From the NCBI GenBank assembly GCA_000648925.1, contig JFHF01000022.1, positions 55,098-119,097 on the forward strand: a stretch of DNA of 64,000 nt, given 5' to 3'. The position numbers and the translations under genes are program-made. Below, piece after piece: positions 44,539-53,400 of the stretch (position 1 is the stretch's first letter; every line of letters begins with the position of its first letter). Source of the stretch: Caballeronia jiangsuensis. GTDB lineage: Bacteria > Pseudomonadota > Gammaproteobacteria > Burkholderiales > Burkholderiaceae. The notes below the pieces were generated by a model, which made no database searches, was not told where the DNA came from, and saw nothing but the letters and a program-made list of their open reading frames with translations.

Positions 44539-45114
44539 TTGGAACTCATTCTGTTGTGTCACGCCGCCACGCGTGCGATGAAAACCGGCCACTTTCCCAA
44601 CGGCGACGAGCTCGCCGAGCACGACGCGCGCTCGCGTCTCGCGCCGCTCCTCGCGGGGCCGCAAGACCATACGCGCGTGATTTCAGGCTCCGCGCTCGTG
44701 GCACGGCAGACGGCAGCATGGCTCGCGGATGCATTCGACATCGTTCCAGCGTTCGACGACATCGACTATGGCCGATGGCGCGGGCAGTCGATACGCGAGA
44801 CAGGCGAACGCGAGCCGGAGCATGTCGCCGCATGGCTCGCCGATCCGCAGGCGCGCGGGCATGGCGGCGAGAGCATCGCCATGCTCGCGGTGCGCGTCGC
44901 GCAGGGGCTCGCGTCGATCGATGGCCTGAATGCGTGCGAGCGCTGCATCGTCGTCACGCACGCGATCGTCGTGAAAGTGGCGCTCGCGCATACGCTCGGC
45001 ATGCCGCTCGAATCCGTCTACGGGATGAACTTCGCGCCGCTTTCGTCCACGGTGCTCAAACGCGCGTCGGCCGCCGACGCATGGACGGCCGAATTGCCGC
45101 ATCAGCCGGCCTGA
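44539..45114 (+). CDS. CobC-like histidine-phosphatase family protein with altered catalytic motif
   Basis: This 191-residue protein has the phosphoglycerate-mutase-like fold and is placed at the end of the cobalamin block, where alpha-ribazole phosphatase (CobC) is expected. DDIDYGRWRGQSI and VVTHAIVVKVALAHTLGMP are family motifs (the second holds the second catalytic histidine). The first motif, normally RHGxT, reads LCHAATRA at residues 6-13: His8 is kept, but the arginine is cysteine and the glycine is alanine. The start appears to be TTG at 44539 because the first beta strand must be included; no strong ribosome site is seen. Confidence 0.7.
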   Translation: MELILLCHAATRAMKTGHFPNGDELAEHDARSRLAPLLAGPQDHTRVISGSALVARQTAAWLADAFDIVPAFDDIDYGRWRGQSIRETGEREPEHVAAWLADPQARGHGGESIAMLAVRVAQGLASIDGLNACERCIVVTHAIVVKVALAHTLGMPLESVYGMNFAPLSSTVLKRASAADAWTAELPHQPA

Positions 45115-45193
45115 ACTTCATTGCTTACGAATCGCTCAAACGAGCAGCGCATCGCATGCGCGGTCCGCTTTCGAACCGATTCAGGAGACTCAG

Positions 45194-45565
45194 ATGGCGC
45201 ACTACGTGGATGGATTCGTCGTACCCGTGCCGATCGACAAGATCGACGCCTACCGCACCATGGCCGAAGCCGCCGGCAAGATCTGGATGGAGCATGGTGC
45301 GCTGCAATTCGTGGAGACCATCGCCGACGACGTCAAGCCCGGCAAGCTCACGTCGTTTCCGCAGAGCGTGCAACAGAAGGAAGGCGAAACCGTCGTGTTC
45401 TCGTATATCGTCTACGAGTCGCGCGAGCAGCGCGACAGCGTCAATGCGAAAGTGATGGAAGACCCGCGCCTCAAGTCGATGATGGAGTCAGGCGAGCCGC
45501 CATTCGACCCTCAGCGCATGTTCTTCGGCGGCTTCACGACGCTCGTCGAACTGGAGCGCGGCTAA
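45194..45565 (+). CDS. DUF1428 dimeric alpha+beta barrel protein
   Basis: This 123-residue DUF1428 protein (YbaA-like) has MAHYVDGFVVPVPIDKIDAY at the N-terminus and PFDPQRMFFGGFTTLVE at the C-terminus, both conserved. CAGGAGACTC lies before the ATG. The family has a ferredoxin-like (dimeric barrel) fold and no established function. A second small protein of similar fold follows 42 bases later. Confidence 0.85.
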   Translation: MAHYVDGFVVPVPIDKIDAYRTMAEAAGKIWMEHGALQFVETIADDVKPGKLTSFPQSVQQKEGETVVFSYIVYESREQRDSVNAKVMEDPRLKSMMESGEPPFDPQRMFFGGFTTLVELERG

Positions 45566-45607
45566 TCGTTTTAATTTTTGATTCTACGGTTAAGGAAACG
45601 CATCGAC

Positions 45608-45922
45608 ATGTATATCGCCATGAACCGCTTCAAGATCGTGCCCGGCGCCGAGACGGATTTCGAACGTCTCTGGACCAGTCGCGACACGCATCTCAAGGAC
45701 GTGCCGGGTTTCGTCGAGTTTCATCTGCTCAAGGGCCCAGTGAAGGACGATCACGTCCTGTATTCGAGCCATACGATCTGGGCGAATCAGGCGGCTTTCG
45801 AGGACTGGACGCGCTCGGACGCGTTTCGCGCGGCGCATCGCAATGCCGGCGGCGAGACACGCCAGCTTTATCTCGGACATCCGGAGTTCGAAGGCTTCGA
45901 AGTGATTCAGACCGTCAAATGA
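45608..45922 (+). CDS. Antibiotic biosynthesis monooxygenase-domain protein (HmoA/IsdG-like)
   Basis: This 104-residue ABM-domain protein reads MYIAMNRFKIVPGAETDFE, SRDTHLKDVPGFVEFHLLKG and SSHTIWANQAAFEDWTRSDAF. This pattern matches the IsdG/HmoA group, which can bind and degrade haem, and related quinol monooxygenases. AAGGAAAC lies 9 bases before the ATG at 45608. Haem degradation is possible from family knowledge but not shown; no haem-uptake gene is adjacent. Confidence 0.78.
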   Translation: MYIAMNRFKIVPGAETDFERLWTSRDTHLKDVPGFVEFHLLKGPVKDDHVLYSSHTIWANQAAFEDWTRSDAFRAAHRNAGGETRQLYLGHPEFEGFEVIQTVK

Positions 45923-46031
45923 CAGGCCGACGCGCGCGCTCGAACGATCGCGCGTTTTTCGGCGAACACGCGCGTTTTACAAGCGTGTGAAAAAAGCGCG
46001 CTTCGGATTCGTCGTTTTATCGGACCTTTTT

Positions 46032-46343
46032 TCAGGCCTTTGCGCCGCGCGCCATGCGCTGCAACGTCGATGAATCGATCGCCGCCGCGCAGATACGGAC
46101 CGCTTCTTTCAGCGTGCGCGGCCGGCCCTCGCCGAATTGGGATTCGAGCATCGCGACGGCGCGCACACGCTCGTCGCTGCCGAGTTTTTCGCCTGTTGCA
46201 AGCTCCAGCACGGAGATGAAGTAAGCCGCGGGCGGCGAGGCGCTCGCGTGCGGAAGCGCCTTTCGGTTTGCGCCCGCACCTTCGCCACCGTCGTCGTGCG
46301 CCGGAATCCACGGGTGCCACTTGCTGTCGTATCGACTTTTCAT
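46032..46343 (-). CDS. Hypothetical protein
   Basis: This 103-residue protein of unknown function starts MKSRYDSKWHPWIPAHDDGG, has an Ala/Ser-rich middle, and then a helical part (YFISVLELATGEKL, RVRAVAMLESQFGEGRPRTL). There is no membrane segment or known motif. It lies alone between the ABM gene (convergent) and the cyclodeaminase gene. Codon use is normal, so it is probably real. Confidence 0.55.
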   Translation of the reverse strand: MKSRYDSKWHPWIPAHDDGGEGAGANRKALPHASASPPAAYFISVLELATGEKLGSDERVRAVAMLESQFGEGRPRTLKEAVRICAAAIDSSTLQRMARGAKA

Positions 46344-46459
46344 GGGTCAGTTCGCTGGCTCGATTGCTTTTGGCGCATGGCCTGCGCCGTTTATCTCGTG
46401 ACGCCGTTGCGCCTCTATCATTAAGCAAACCGTCAGCAAGTACCGTTCCAACCGAACTT

Positions 46460-47389
46460 TCAGGGCGCGCCGTTTTCCTCCGACAAAACCGCGCGTGCGA
46501 CGCGACATGTCGCGAGATCCCACGCCGCGCAGCCGACCGATTTGAACATCACGGGACGCTCGGCCTTCTTCGGAGCGGCGAGCGCTTCGGCGAGCGCATG
46601 CACCGCGTTCCAGTCGACGCCCGCGAGAATGAAGTCGCCCGCTTCGTGACGCGCGCCCGCGAGGTCATCGACATAAAGCTCGCTCGCGTGGACGGTAGCG
46701 GCGGCGATCTCGGCGGCATCGGCGGTGAAGGCGCCCACGCCGATCACGAGCCGCCCCGCACGCGCGGGCATCGTATAGACGGGCGTCTTGCTCGTGGTCG
46801 CGGCGATGACGACATCGATCAAATCGGGGATCGCGGCGTCGTCGAGCGCGGCGAGATTGCCCGAAGCCGACGCGTGCGCGGCGCAAAACTCGCGGGCGCG
46901 TCCGGGACGCGAGCCCTGCACGCGAATGCTCGCATCCGGATAAACGGCGGCGAGCGCCTCGACGTGATACGCCGCCTGCTTGCCCGTGCCGATCACGAGC
47001 ACTTCGCGCGGCGCGGCGGCGTGAAGCGCGCGGATCGCGAGCATCGACACCGATGCCGTGCGCCGCCCCGTCACGGTGGGACCGTCGAGCATGAATTGCG
47101 GCACGCCTGTCGCGGCGTCGTATGCGGTGACCTGACCGTGAATCGTCGGCAGGCCGCGCGCGCCATTGCCGGCGCACACGTTCACGAGCTTGTGCATTGC
47201 GATATCGGCGGCGCTCGCGGGCATCGACAGCATGACGCCGCCCTCGATCGGCACGACCATGCGCTCCGGACTCACGATGCGGCCGGCCGCGTAATCGAGC
47301 ATCGTCGCGGCGAGCGTGTCCACGAGCCGGTCATAAGGCACGAGGCGCGCGGTTTGGGCTTCGTCGAAACTCTGGATCGTTGCGGTCAT
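46460..47389 (-). CDS. Ornithine cyclodeaminase / delta1-pyrroline-2-carboxylate reductase family enzyme
   Basis: This 309-residue NAD(P)-binding enzyme of the OCD/mu-crystallin family has the catalytic lysine region AMHKLVNV (Lys67), TGRRTASVSMLAIRAL (108-121) and the nucleotide motif VIGTGKQAAYHVEAL (132-146). GVGAFTADAAEIA and SVGCAAWDLA follow. In proteobacteria the closest groups reduce delta1-pyrroline-2-carboxylate in D-proline or hydroxyproline breakdown. The ATG at 47389 is the natural start; the track upstream is unconserved. Its intergenic region is shared with ppk2. Confidence 0.82.
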   Translation of the reverse strand: MTATIQSFDEAQTARLVPYDRLVDTLAATMLDYAAGRIVSPERMVVPIEGGVMLSMPASAADIAMHKLVNVCAGNGARGLPTIHGQVTAYDAATGVPQFMLDGPTVTGRRTASVSMLAIRALHAAAPREVLVIGTGKQAAYHVEALAAVYPDASIRVQGSRPGRAREFCAAHASASGNLAALDDAAIPDLIDVVIAATTSKTPVYTMPARAGRLVIGVGAFTADAAEIAAATVHASELYVDDLAGARHEAGDFILAGVDWNAVHALAEALAAPKKAERPVMFKSVGCAAWDLATCRVARAVLSEENGAP

Positions 47390-47547
47390 CGTGTTCGCTC
47401 GCTGTGGATGTTGAGGTGCGGTTGAATGTGCCATCGGCATGCCATCGAAATGCCGGAACATTCTAACGGCGCGCGGCGCCTTGTCACAAAGCGGCCAACC
47501 GGATTTGAGCCCGCGCGCGCCGCTTTCTACAATGCCTGAATCGGCCG

Positions 47548-47581
47548 TTGTCATATGACTGCCATCGAATACCGTCATAAT
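47548..47581 (+). promoter_or_regulatory. Candidate PHO box and promoter of ppk2
   Basis: TTGTCAT-ATGA-CTGCCAT (47548-47565) is an 11-base-spaced direct repeat, each half matching CTGTCAT at 6 of 7 positions. It is followed by CCGTCAT at 47572, then CATAAT (47576-47581), a 5/6 match to a -10 element 10 bases downstream of the repeat. This is the geometry of PhoB-activated promoters. The ATG of ppk2 is 65 bases further on. Confidence 0.5.
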
Positions 47582-47645
47582 CGCGCGGCCCACGCCGACC
47601 GGTCATCATGACGACGGCAGCCCAAGAACGCCCACGGAGCCCTTC

Positions 47646-48542
47646 ATGAATCAGACGGAAAAACAGCGCCGCTTCCACGCCGACATCATCGACAGCTATG
47701 ACGAAGAGTTCGAGATGGAGGTCGACGATCGCTTCCTGGACGGCGAATCGACCTTCTCGGAAGAAGAGCGGGTCTTGCGCAAGACCTATTTCCGCGAGCT
47801 GTTCCGTCTGCAGGGCGAACTCGTGAAGCTGCAGGACTGGGTCGTGAACAAGGGGCATCGACTCGTCGTGCTGTTCGAGGGACGCGATGCGGCGGGCAAA
47901 GGCGGCGCGATCAAGCGCATCACGCAGCGGTTGAATCCGCGCGTGTGCCGCGTGGCGGCGCTCCCCGCGCCGAACAATCGCGAACGCACGCAGTGGTATT
48001 TCCAGCGTTATGTCTCGCACTTGCCCGCGGCGGGCGAAATCGTGCTGTTCGATCGAAGCTGGTATAACCGCGCGGGCGTCGAGCGCGTGATGAACTTCTG
48101 CACCGACGAAGAGTATGAGGAATTTTTCCGCTCGGTTCCCGAGTTCGAGAAGATGCTGGTGCGCAGTGGCATCCAGATCGTCAAGTACTGGTTCTCGATC
48201 ACCGACGACGAACAGGAAGTGCGCTTCGAGGCGCGTATCGAAGATCCGCTCAAGCAATGGAAGCTGAGCCCGATGGATCTGGAAAGCCGCCGCCGCTGGG
48301 AGGCGTACACGGCGGCCAAGGAAGTCATGCTCCAGCGCACGCACATTCCCGAAGCGCCATGGTGGGTCGTGCAGGCTGTCGACAAGAAGCGTGCGCGCCT
48401 GAACTGCATTCATCACCTGTTGAGCCAGGTGCCGTATCACGAGATCGAGCACCAGCCTATCGAACTGCCCGATCGCGTGTTCAACCCCGATTATCTGCGC
48501 CAGCCCGTGCCGGATGAAATGTACGTTCCCGAAATCTATTGA
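47646..48542 (+). CDS. ppk2: Polyphosphate kinase 2 (class I)
   Basis: This 298-residue PPK2 uses inorganic polyphosphate to phosphorylate nucleoside diphosphates (or runs in reverse). Walker A is GRDAAGKG at 79-86 within VVLFEGRDAAGKGGAIKRIT. Walker B is LFDRSWYNRAGVERVM near 130-145, and the lid region is RIEDPLKQWKLSPMDLESR. The single-domain length puts it in class I, which mainly makes ATP or GTP from ADP or GDP. The upstream PHO-box-like repeat suggests phosphate-starvation control. Confidence 0.93.
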   Translation: MNQTEKQRRFHADIIDSYDEEFEMEVDDRFLDGESTFSEEERVLRKTYFRELFRLQGELVKLQDWVVNKGHRLVVLFEGRDAAGKGGAIKRITQRLNPRVCRVAALPAPNNRERTQWYFQRYVSHLPAAGEIVLFDRSWYNRAGVERVMNFCTDEEYEEFFRSVPEFEKMLVRSGIQIVKYWFSITDDEQEVRFEARIEDPLKQWKLSPMDLESRRRWEAYTAAKEVMLQRTHIPEAPWWVVQAVDKKRARLNCIHHLLSQVPYHEIEHQPIELPDRVFNPDYLRQPVPDEMYVPEIY

Positions 48543-48563
48543 GGTTCGATGACGCGGCGTGCG

Positions 48564-48788
48564 TCAGCAGCAGTTGTTGCACGGGACATGCTTCACGGCG
48601 ACATTGCTGCGCTGACGCGCCACGGTGTGGCGCAGCGCGAACTGATATGCGTGCTGCGAACCCTTGAGCATCATCACGAACATCACCTGCGCGAGATTGA
48701 AGTCGAGCGTGACCATCAGGCGCGTCAACAGCAGCAGTGGCAGCACCACCGCCGGCTGATACAGTTGTTTTGCAATCAAGTCTTTCAT
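48564..48788 (-). CDS. Hypothetical small membrane protein with C-terminal cysteines
   Basis: This 74-residue protein starts at the ATG at 48788 behind AGGGAGCCGAAG. A hydrophobic segment (about residues 12-45, PAVVLPLLLLTRLMV then FNLAQVMFVMML) may span or bind the membrane. The C-terminus is basic and ends in HVPCNNCC, a possible metal or disulfide site. No family is recognised. The longer reading from 48923 is judged to be upstream noise. Confidence 0.55.
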   Translation of the reverse strand: MKDLIAKQLYQPAVVLPLLLLTRLMVTLDFNLAQVMFVMMLKGSQHAYQFALRHTVARQRSNVAVKHVPCNNCC

Positions 48789-48926
48789 CTTCGGCTCCCT
48801 ATCCCATGAATAGAATTTTAAGGATTGGAGCGCTGTGGATAAACGCTCAGAAGGTGAAGACATATGTTCCGAGAGACGAACAATCGGGCTTGTCGCGTCG
48901 AGCTTTCTTTTCAGCGGGCGCACTAA

Positions 48927-48955
48927 CGAAAAGGCCCTGCGCAGTGCAGGGCCAT
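48927..48955 (-). terminator. Terminator of the efflux operon
   Basis: GGCCCTGC (48933-48940) pairs perfectly with GCAGGGCC (48946-48953), with a 5-base loop. On the minus strand it is followed by TTTTCG. It lies just after the oprC stop at 48963 and ends the llpE-bpeE-bpeF-oprC transcript. Confidence 0.75.
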
Positions 48956-48962
48956 GTTCACG

Positions 48963-50459
48963 TCACTTCTGAGCGAGACTCGGCTCAGGCACCGGCGTAG
49001 GCTTCGCATCGCCCCAGCCGCCGCCCAATGCGCGGATCAGATTTACCGTCGATACCGCCTGCGTGCCCCGCAACTGCACCGATGCGCGCTGCGTCTGCAA
49101 TACGGTGCGCTCCGCGTCGATCACGTCGAGATAGTTCACCGCGCCTTCGGTGTACTGCGTGCGTGAAAGCTGCGCGGCGCGCACCGACGCTTTCACCGCA
49201 TCGTCCTGAGTCGCCGTCTGGTCTTCGAGGATGCGCAGATCCGACAGGTTGTCCTCCACCTCGCGGAACGCAACGAGCACCTGCTGACGATAGCTCGCGA
49301 CGTCCTCTTCATACACCGCACGCGCATTCGCGAGATTGCCCTTGCGACGGCCGCCATCGAAGATCGGGATATTCAGCGCCGTGCCCGCGAACGGCCCGAG
49401 CAGGAACGTGCGGCTCGACCACTTGAAGAGATCGCCGAGCGTCGCGGATTCGAAGCCGCCCGACCCCGTCAGCGTCAGCGACGGGAAGAACGCCGCCTTC
49501 GCCACGCCGATGCGCGAATTCGCCGCCGCCATCGCGCGTTCCGCCGATGCAACATCGGGACGACGTTCGAGCAGCGCCGAAGGCAGCCCCGGCGGCACGC
49601 GCACCGTCACCGGCTTGAGCGGGTTCGCAGCCACCGAGAACTCGGCGGGCGCCTTGCCGAGCAGCACCGCGAGACTATGTTCCGATGCCGCGCGCAGACG
49701 TTGCACCGTCATCGCATCCGAGCGCGCCGTCGCGAGTTCCGACTTGGCGCGCGCAACATCGAGCTCGCTGATATCGCCTTCGGTGTAGCGACGTTGCACG
49801 AGCTTCAGCGCTTCCTCGCGCAACTGCACGGTGCGCGTGAAGACATCCGACTCGGCATCGAGTTCGCGCAGATTGAAGTAGTTCTGCGCGACGTCCGCCT
49901 GCAACGCGAGCTGCACCGAGCGGAACAAGGCTTCGCTCTGCTCCGTGTCGGCGTTCGCGGCCCGCACCGAGTCTGCCACGCGTCCGAACAGATCCACTTC
50001 ATACGATGCGCTCGCCTGCGCGCGCCACAGCGTCTGCGCGGGCACGTTGCCATCGGGGGGCAGGAATTGCGATGCCGGCGAGAGCTTCTCGCGCGTCGGG
50101 CCGAAGCCCGCATCGAGCGTCGGGAAGAGACCGGCGCGCGCCGTCTGGTTGATCGCGCGCGCTTCCTTCACGCGCGCCGCCGCTGCCTTCAGGTTCTGGT
50201 TCGCGTCCTGCGCCTGCTTTTCCAGATCGTTGAGCGCGGCGTCGTCGAAGATCGTCCACCATTCGCCGCGCATCATCTCTTCCGAAGGCTGTGCCGTCTT
50301 CCACGTGCCCGCTTCCGATGCGTCGAGCGTCTTTTGCGGCGTCTCCTTGTATGCGGCCGGCGCGTTGACGTCGGGCTTCTCGTAAGTGGGCGCGAGCGAG
50401 CAGCCCGCCACCAGCAACAGCGTGGCCATCAGACTCGATAAAACATGTAGCTTATTCAT
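48963..50459 (-). CDS. oprC: RND efflux outer-membrane lipoprotein (OprC/OpcM type)
   Basis: This is the outer-membrane channel of the tripartite pump, NodT/OprM family, 498 residues. A lipoprotein signal with lipobox LLVAGC (Cys20) is followed by CSLAPTYEKPDV. Two repeats of the outer membrane efflux protein domain follow (QDANQNLKAAAARVKEAR, TEGDISELDVARAKSEL, RRPDVASAERAMAAANSRIG, YTEGAVNYLDVIDAERT). The ATG at 50459 is 6 bases after GAGG; ATG 50462 is immediately before it. It is the last gene of the operon. Confidence 0.92.
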   Translation of the reverse strand: MNKLHVLSSLMATLLLVAGCSLAPTYEKPDVNAPAAYKETPQKTLDASEAGTWKTAQPSEEMMRGEWWTIFDDAALNDLEKQAQDANQNLKAAAARVKEARAINQTARAGLFPTLDAGFGPTREKLSPASQFLPPDGNVPAQTLWRAQASASYEVDLFGRVADSVRAANADTEQSEALFRSVQLALQADVAQNYFNLRELDAESDVFTRTVQLREEALKLVQRRYTEGDISELDVARAKSELATARSDAMTVQRLRAASEHSLAVLLGKAPAEFSVAANPLKPVTVRVPPGLPSALLERRPDVASAERAMAAANSRIGVAKAAFFPSLTLTGSGGFESATLGDLFKWSSRTFLLGPFAGTALNIPIFDGGRRKGNLANARAVYEEDVASYRQQVLVAFREVEDNLSDLRILEDQTATQDDAVKASVRAAQLSRTQYTEGAVNYLDVIDAERTVLQTQRASVQLRGTQAVSTVNLIRALGGGWGDAKPTPVPEPSLAQK

Positions 50460-50467
50460 CATCGACC

Positions 50468-53400
50468 TCATTGCGCCTCGTAGGAGGCACCGATACCGCG
50501 CATCTGCGGATGCGAGCCGTGCTTGTCCGTCACGTGCTCGGTGCGAGAGAGCTTGCGCAGGATCACGTAGAACACCGGCGTCAGCATCAGACCGAAGAGC
50601 GTCACACCCAGCATGCCGAAGAACACCGCGATGCCCATTGCGTGACGCATCTCCGAGCCCGCGCCCGTCGACAGCACGAGCGGCACCACACCCATGATGA
50701 ACGCGATGGACGTCATCAAAATCGGGCGCAGACGCAGCCGGCTTGCCTCGATCGCGGCCTGCACGATGGAGCGTCCCTGCATCTCCAGCTCGCGTGCGAA
50801 CTCGACGATCAGGATCGCGTTCTTCGCCGACAAGCCCACCAGCACCATCAAACCGATCTGCGTGAAGATGTTGTTGTCGCCATCGGTGAGCCATACGCCG
50901 AGCAGCGCCGACAGAATGCTCATCGGCACGATCATGATCACCGCGAGCGGCAGCGTCAGGCTTTCGTACAGCGCGGCGAGAACGAGGAACACGAGCAGCA
51001 CGCTGATCGGGAACACCCACAGCGCCGCGTTGCCCGCGAGGATCTGCTGATACGTGAGATCGGTCCATTCGAACTTGATCCCGCGCGGCAGCACTTCCGC
51101 CGCGATGCGTTCCGCCGCAGCCTGCGCCTGCCCCGACGAATAACCCGGAGCCGGCCCGCCGTTGATATCCGCCGCGGTGTAGCCGTTGTAGCGCACGACC
51201 ATTTCGGGGCCATACGTCGGCGTCACCTTCACGAGCGACGACAAAGGCACCATGTCGCCGTTCGCGTTGCGCGTCTTCAGCAAGCCGATGTCTTCCGGAT
51301 TCGCACGGAACGGCGCATCCGCCTGCACGCGCACCTGGTACACGCGTCCGAAGCGATTGAAGTCGTTCACGTAGAGCGAGCCGAGATAGACCTGCATCGT
51401 GTCGAACACGTCGGTCACGGACACGCCCAGTTGCTTCGCCTTCACGCGATCCAGATCGACATTCAACTGCGGCACGTTGATCTGATAGCTGGAGAACGTC
51501 GGTCCGAGTTCGGGCGTCTGCGATGCGCGCTTGATGAACGCCTGGGTGGCATCGGCGAGCGCCGCATAGCCGAGCGCGCCGCGATCCTCGAGCTGCATCT
51601 TGAAGCCGCCGAGCGTGCCGAGACCGAGCACCGGCGGCGGCGGGAACACGGCGATGAACGAACCCTTGATGCCCGCGTATTTCTGATTCAGCGCGCCCGC
51701 GATGGCATTCGCGGACAGCGCCTTGTCATGCACACGCTCCTTGAAGGGCTTCAACGTGACGAACACGATGCCCGCGCTCGACGAGTTGGTGAAGCCGTTC
51801 ACCGACAAGCCCGGAAACTCCACCGCGCTTTCCACGCCCGGCTGCTTGAGCGCGATATCCGACATCTGACGGATCACGCCTTCGGTGCGGTCGAGCGATG
51901 CGCCGTTCGGCAGTTGCGCGAAGCTGATCAGATACTCCTTGTCCTGCGCGGGCACGAAACCGCCCGGCACGACCTTGCCCATCAGCACGGCGCCGGCGAG
52001 GAGCACGGCATACACGGCCATCATCACTGCCTTGCGATTGATGACGCTCTTCACGCCCTTGCCGTACGCATCCGAACCGCGATGGAAGACCTTGTTGAAG
52101 CCGCGGAAGAAGCCGCCGAATACGCGGTCCATGCCTCGCGTGAGCCAGTCCTTCGGCTCGTCGTGGCCCTTCAGCAGCATGGCCGCGAGCGCGGGCGACA
52201 GCGTCAGCGAGTTGAACGCGGAGATCACCGTCGAGATGGCGATGGTCATCGCGAACTGCTTGTAGAACTGGCCCGTGAGACCCGACATGAACGCAAGCGG
52301 CACGAACACGGCGACCAGCGTCAGCGCAATCGCGATGATCGGCCCGCTCACCTCTCGCATCGCCTGATAGGTCGCATCTCTCGCCGATAACCCCGACTCG
52401 ATGTTGCGCTCCACGTTCTCGACGACCACGATCGCATCGTCGACGACGATACCGATCGCGAGCACCATCCCGAACAATGACAACGCATTGATCGAGAAGC
52501 CGAACGCGAGCAGCAGCGAGAACGTACCGACGATCGATACCGGCACCGCGAGCAACGGAATGATCGACGCGCGCCACGTTTGCAGGAACACGATCACCAC
52601 GAGCACCACCAGCGCGATCGCTTCCGCGAGCGTGTGGATCACCGCTTCGATACTCGAACGCACGAACTGCGTCGGGTCATAGACGATCTGATATTCGAGG
52701 CCCGCCGGCATGTCGGCCTTCAGCTCCTTCATCGTCTTGCGGACTTCGTCGGAGATCTGCAGCGAGTTCGCGCCCGGCTGCTGATTGATTGCGATCGCAA
52801 CCGCCGACTTGTTGTCGAGCAACGAGCGCAAGCCATATTCCGATGCCGCGAGTTCCACACGCGCCACATCGGAGAGATGCGTGACCGCGCCATCGGGCGA
52901 TGTCTTCAGCACGATATCGCGGAACTCCGACTCGTTCTGCAAGCGGCCGCGCGCATTCACGTTCAGTTGCAGCGGCACGTTCGGCAGCGTCGGCGAACCG
53001 CCGATCACGCCGGCCGCGACCTGCACGTTCTGCTCGCGGATCGCGTTGACGACATCGGTTGCGGTCATGCCGCGCTGCGCGACCTTTTGCGGATCGAGCC
53101 ACACGCGCATCGAATAATCGCCCGAGCCCCACAACTGCACTTCACCCACGCCCGCGATACGTTCGAGCCGGTCCTTCACGTTGATCAGCGCGTAGTTGCG
53201 CAGATACGTCATGTCGTAGCGGCCGTTCGGCGAGTTCAGGTGAACCACCATCGTCAATGTCGGCGATGACTTGATCGTCGTCACGCCGAGACGCTGCACG
53301 TCCTGCGGCAGACGCGGCAATGCCTGGTTCACGCGGTTCTGCACGAGCTGCGTGTTCTTGTCCGGATCGGTGCCGAGCTTGAACGTGACCGTGGTCGTGA

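Noticed and set aside
44539..44580. ATG at 44578 as start of the CobC-like gene
   Set aside because: It would remove the first beta strand and the catalytic histidine; the TTG at 44539 keeps both.
50471..52390. 639-residue plus-strand frame opposite the RND transporter
   Set aside because: His/Arg/Glu-rich shadow of bpeF.
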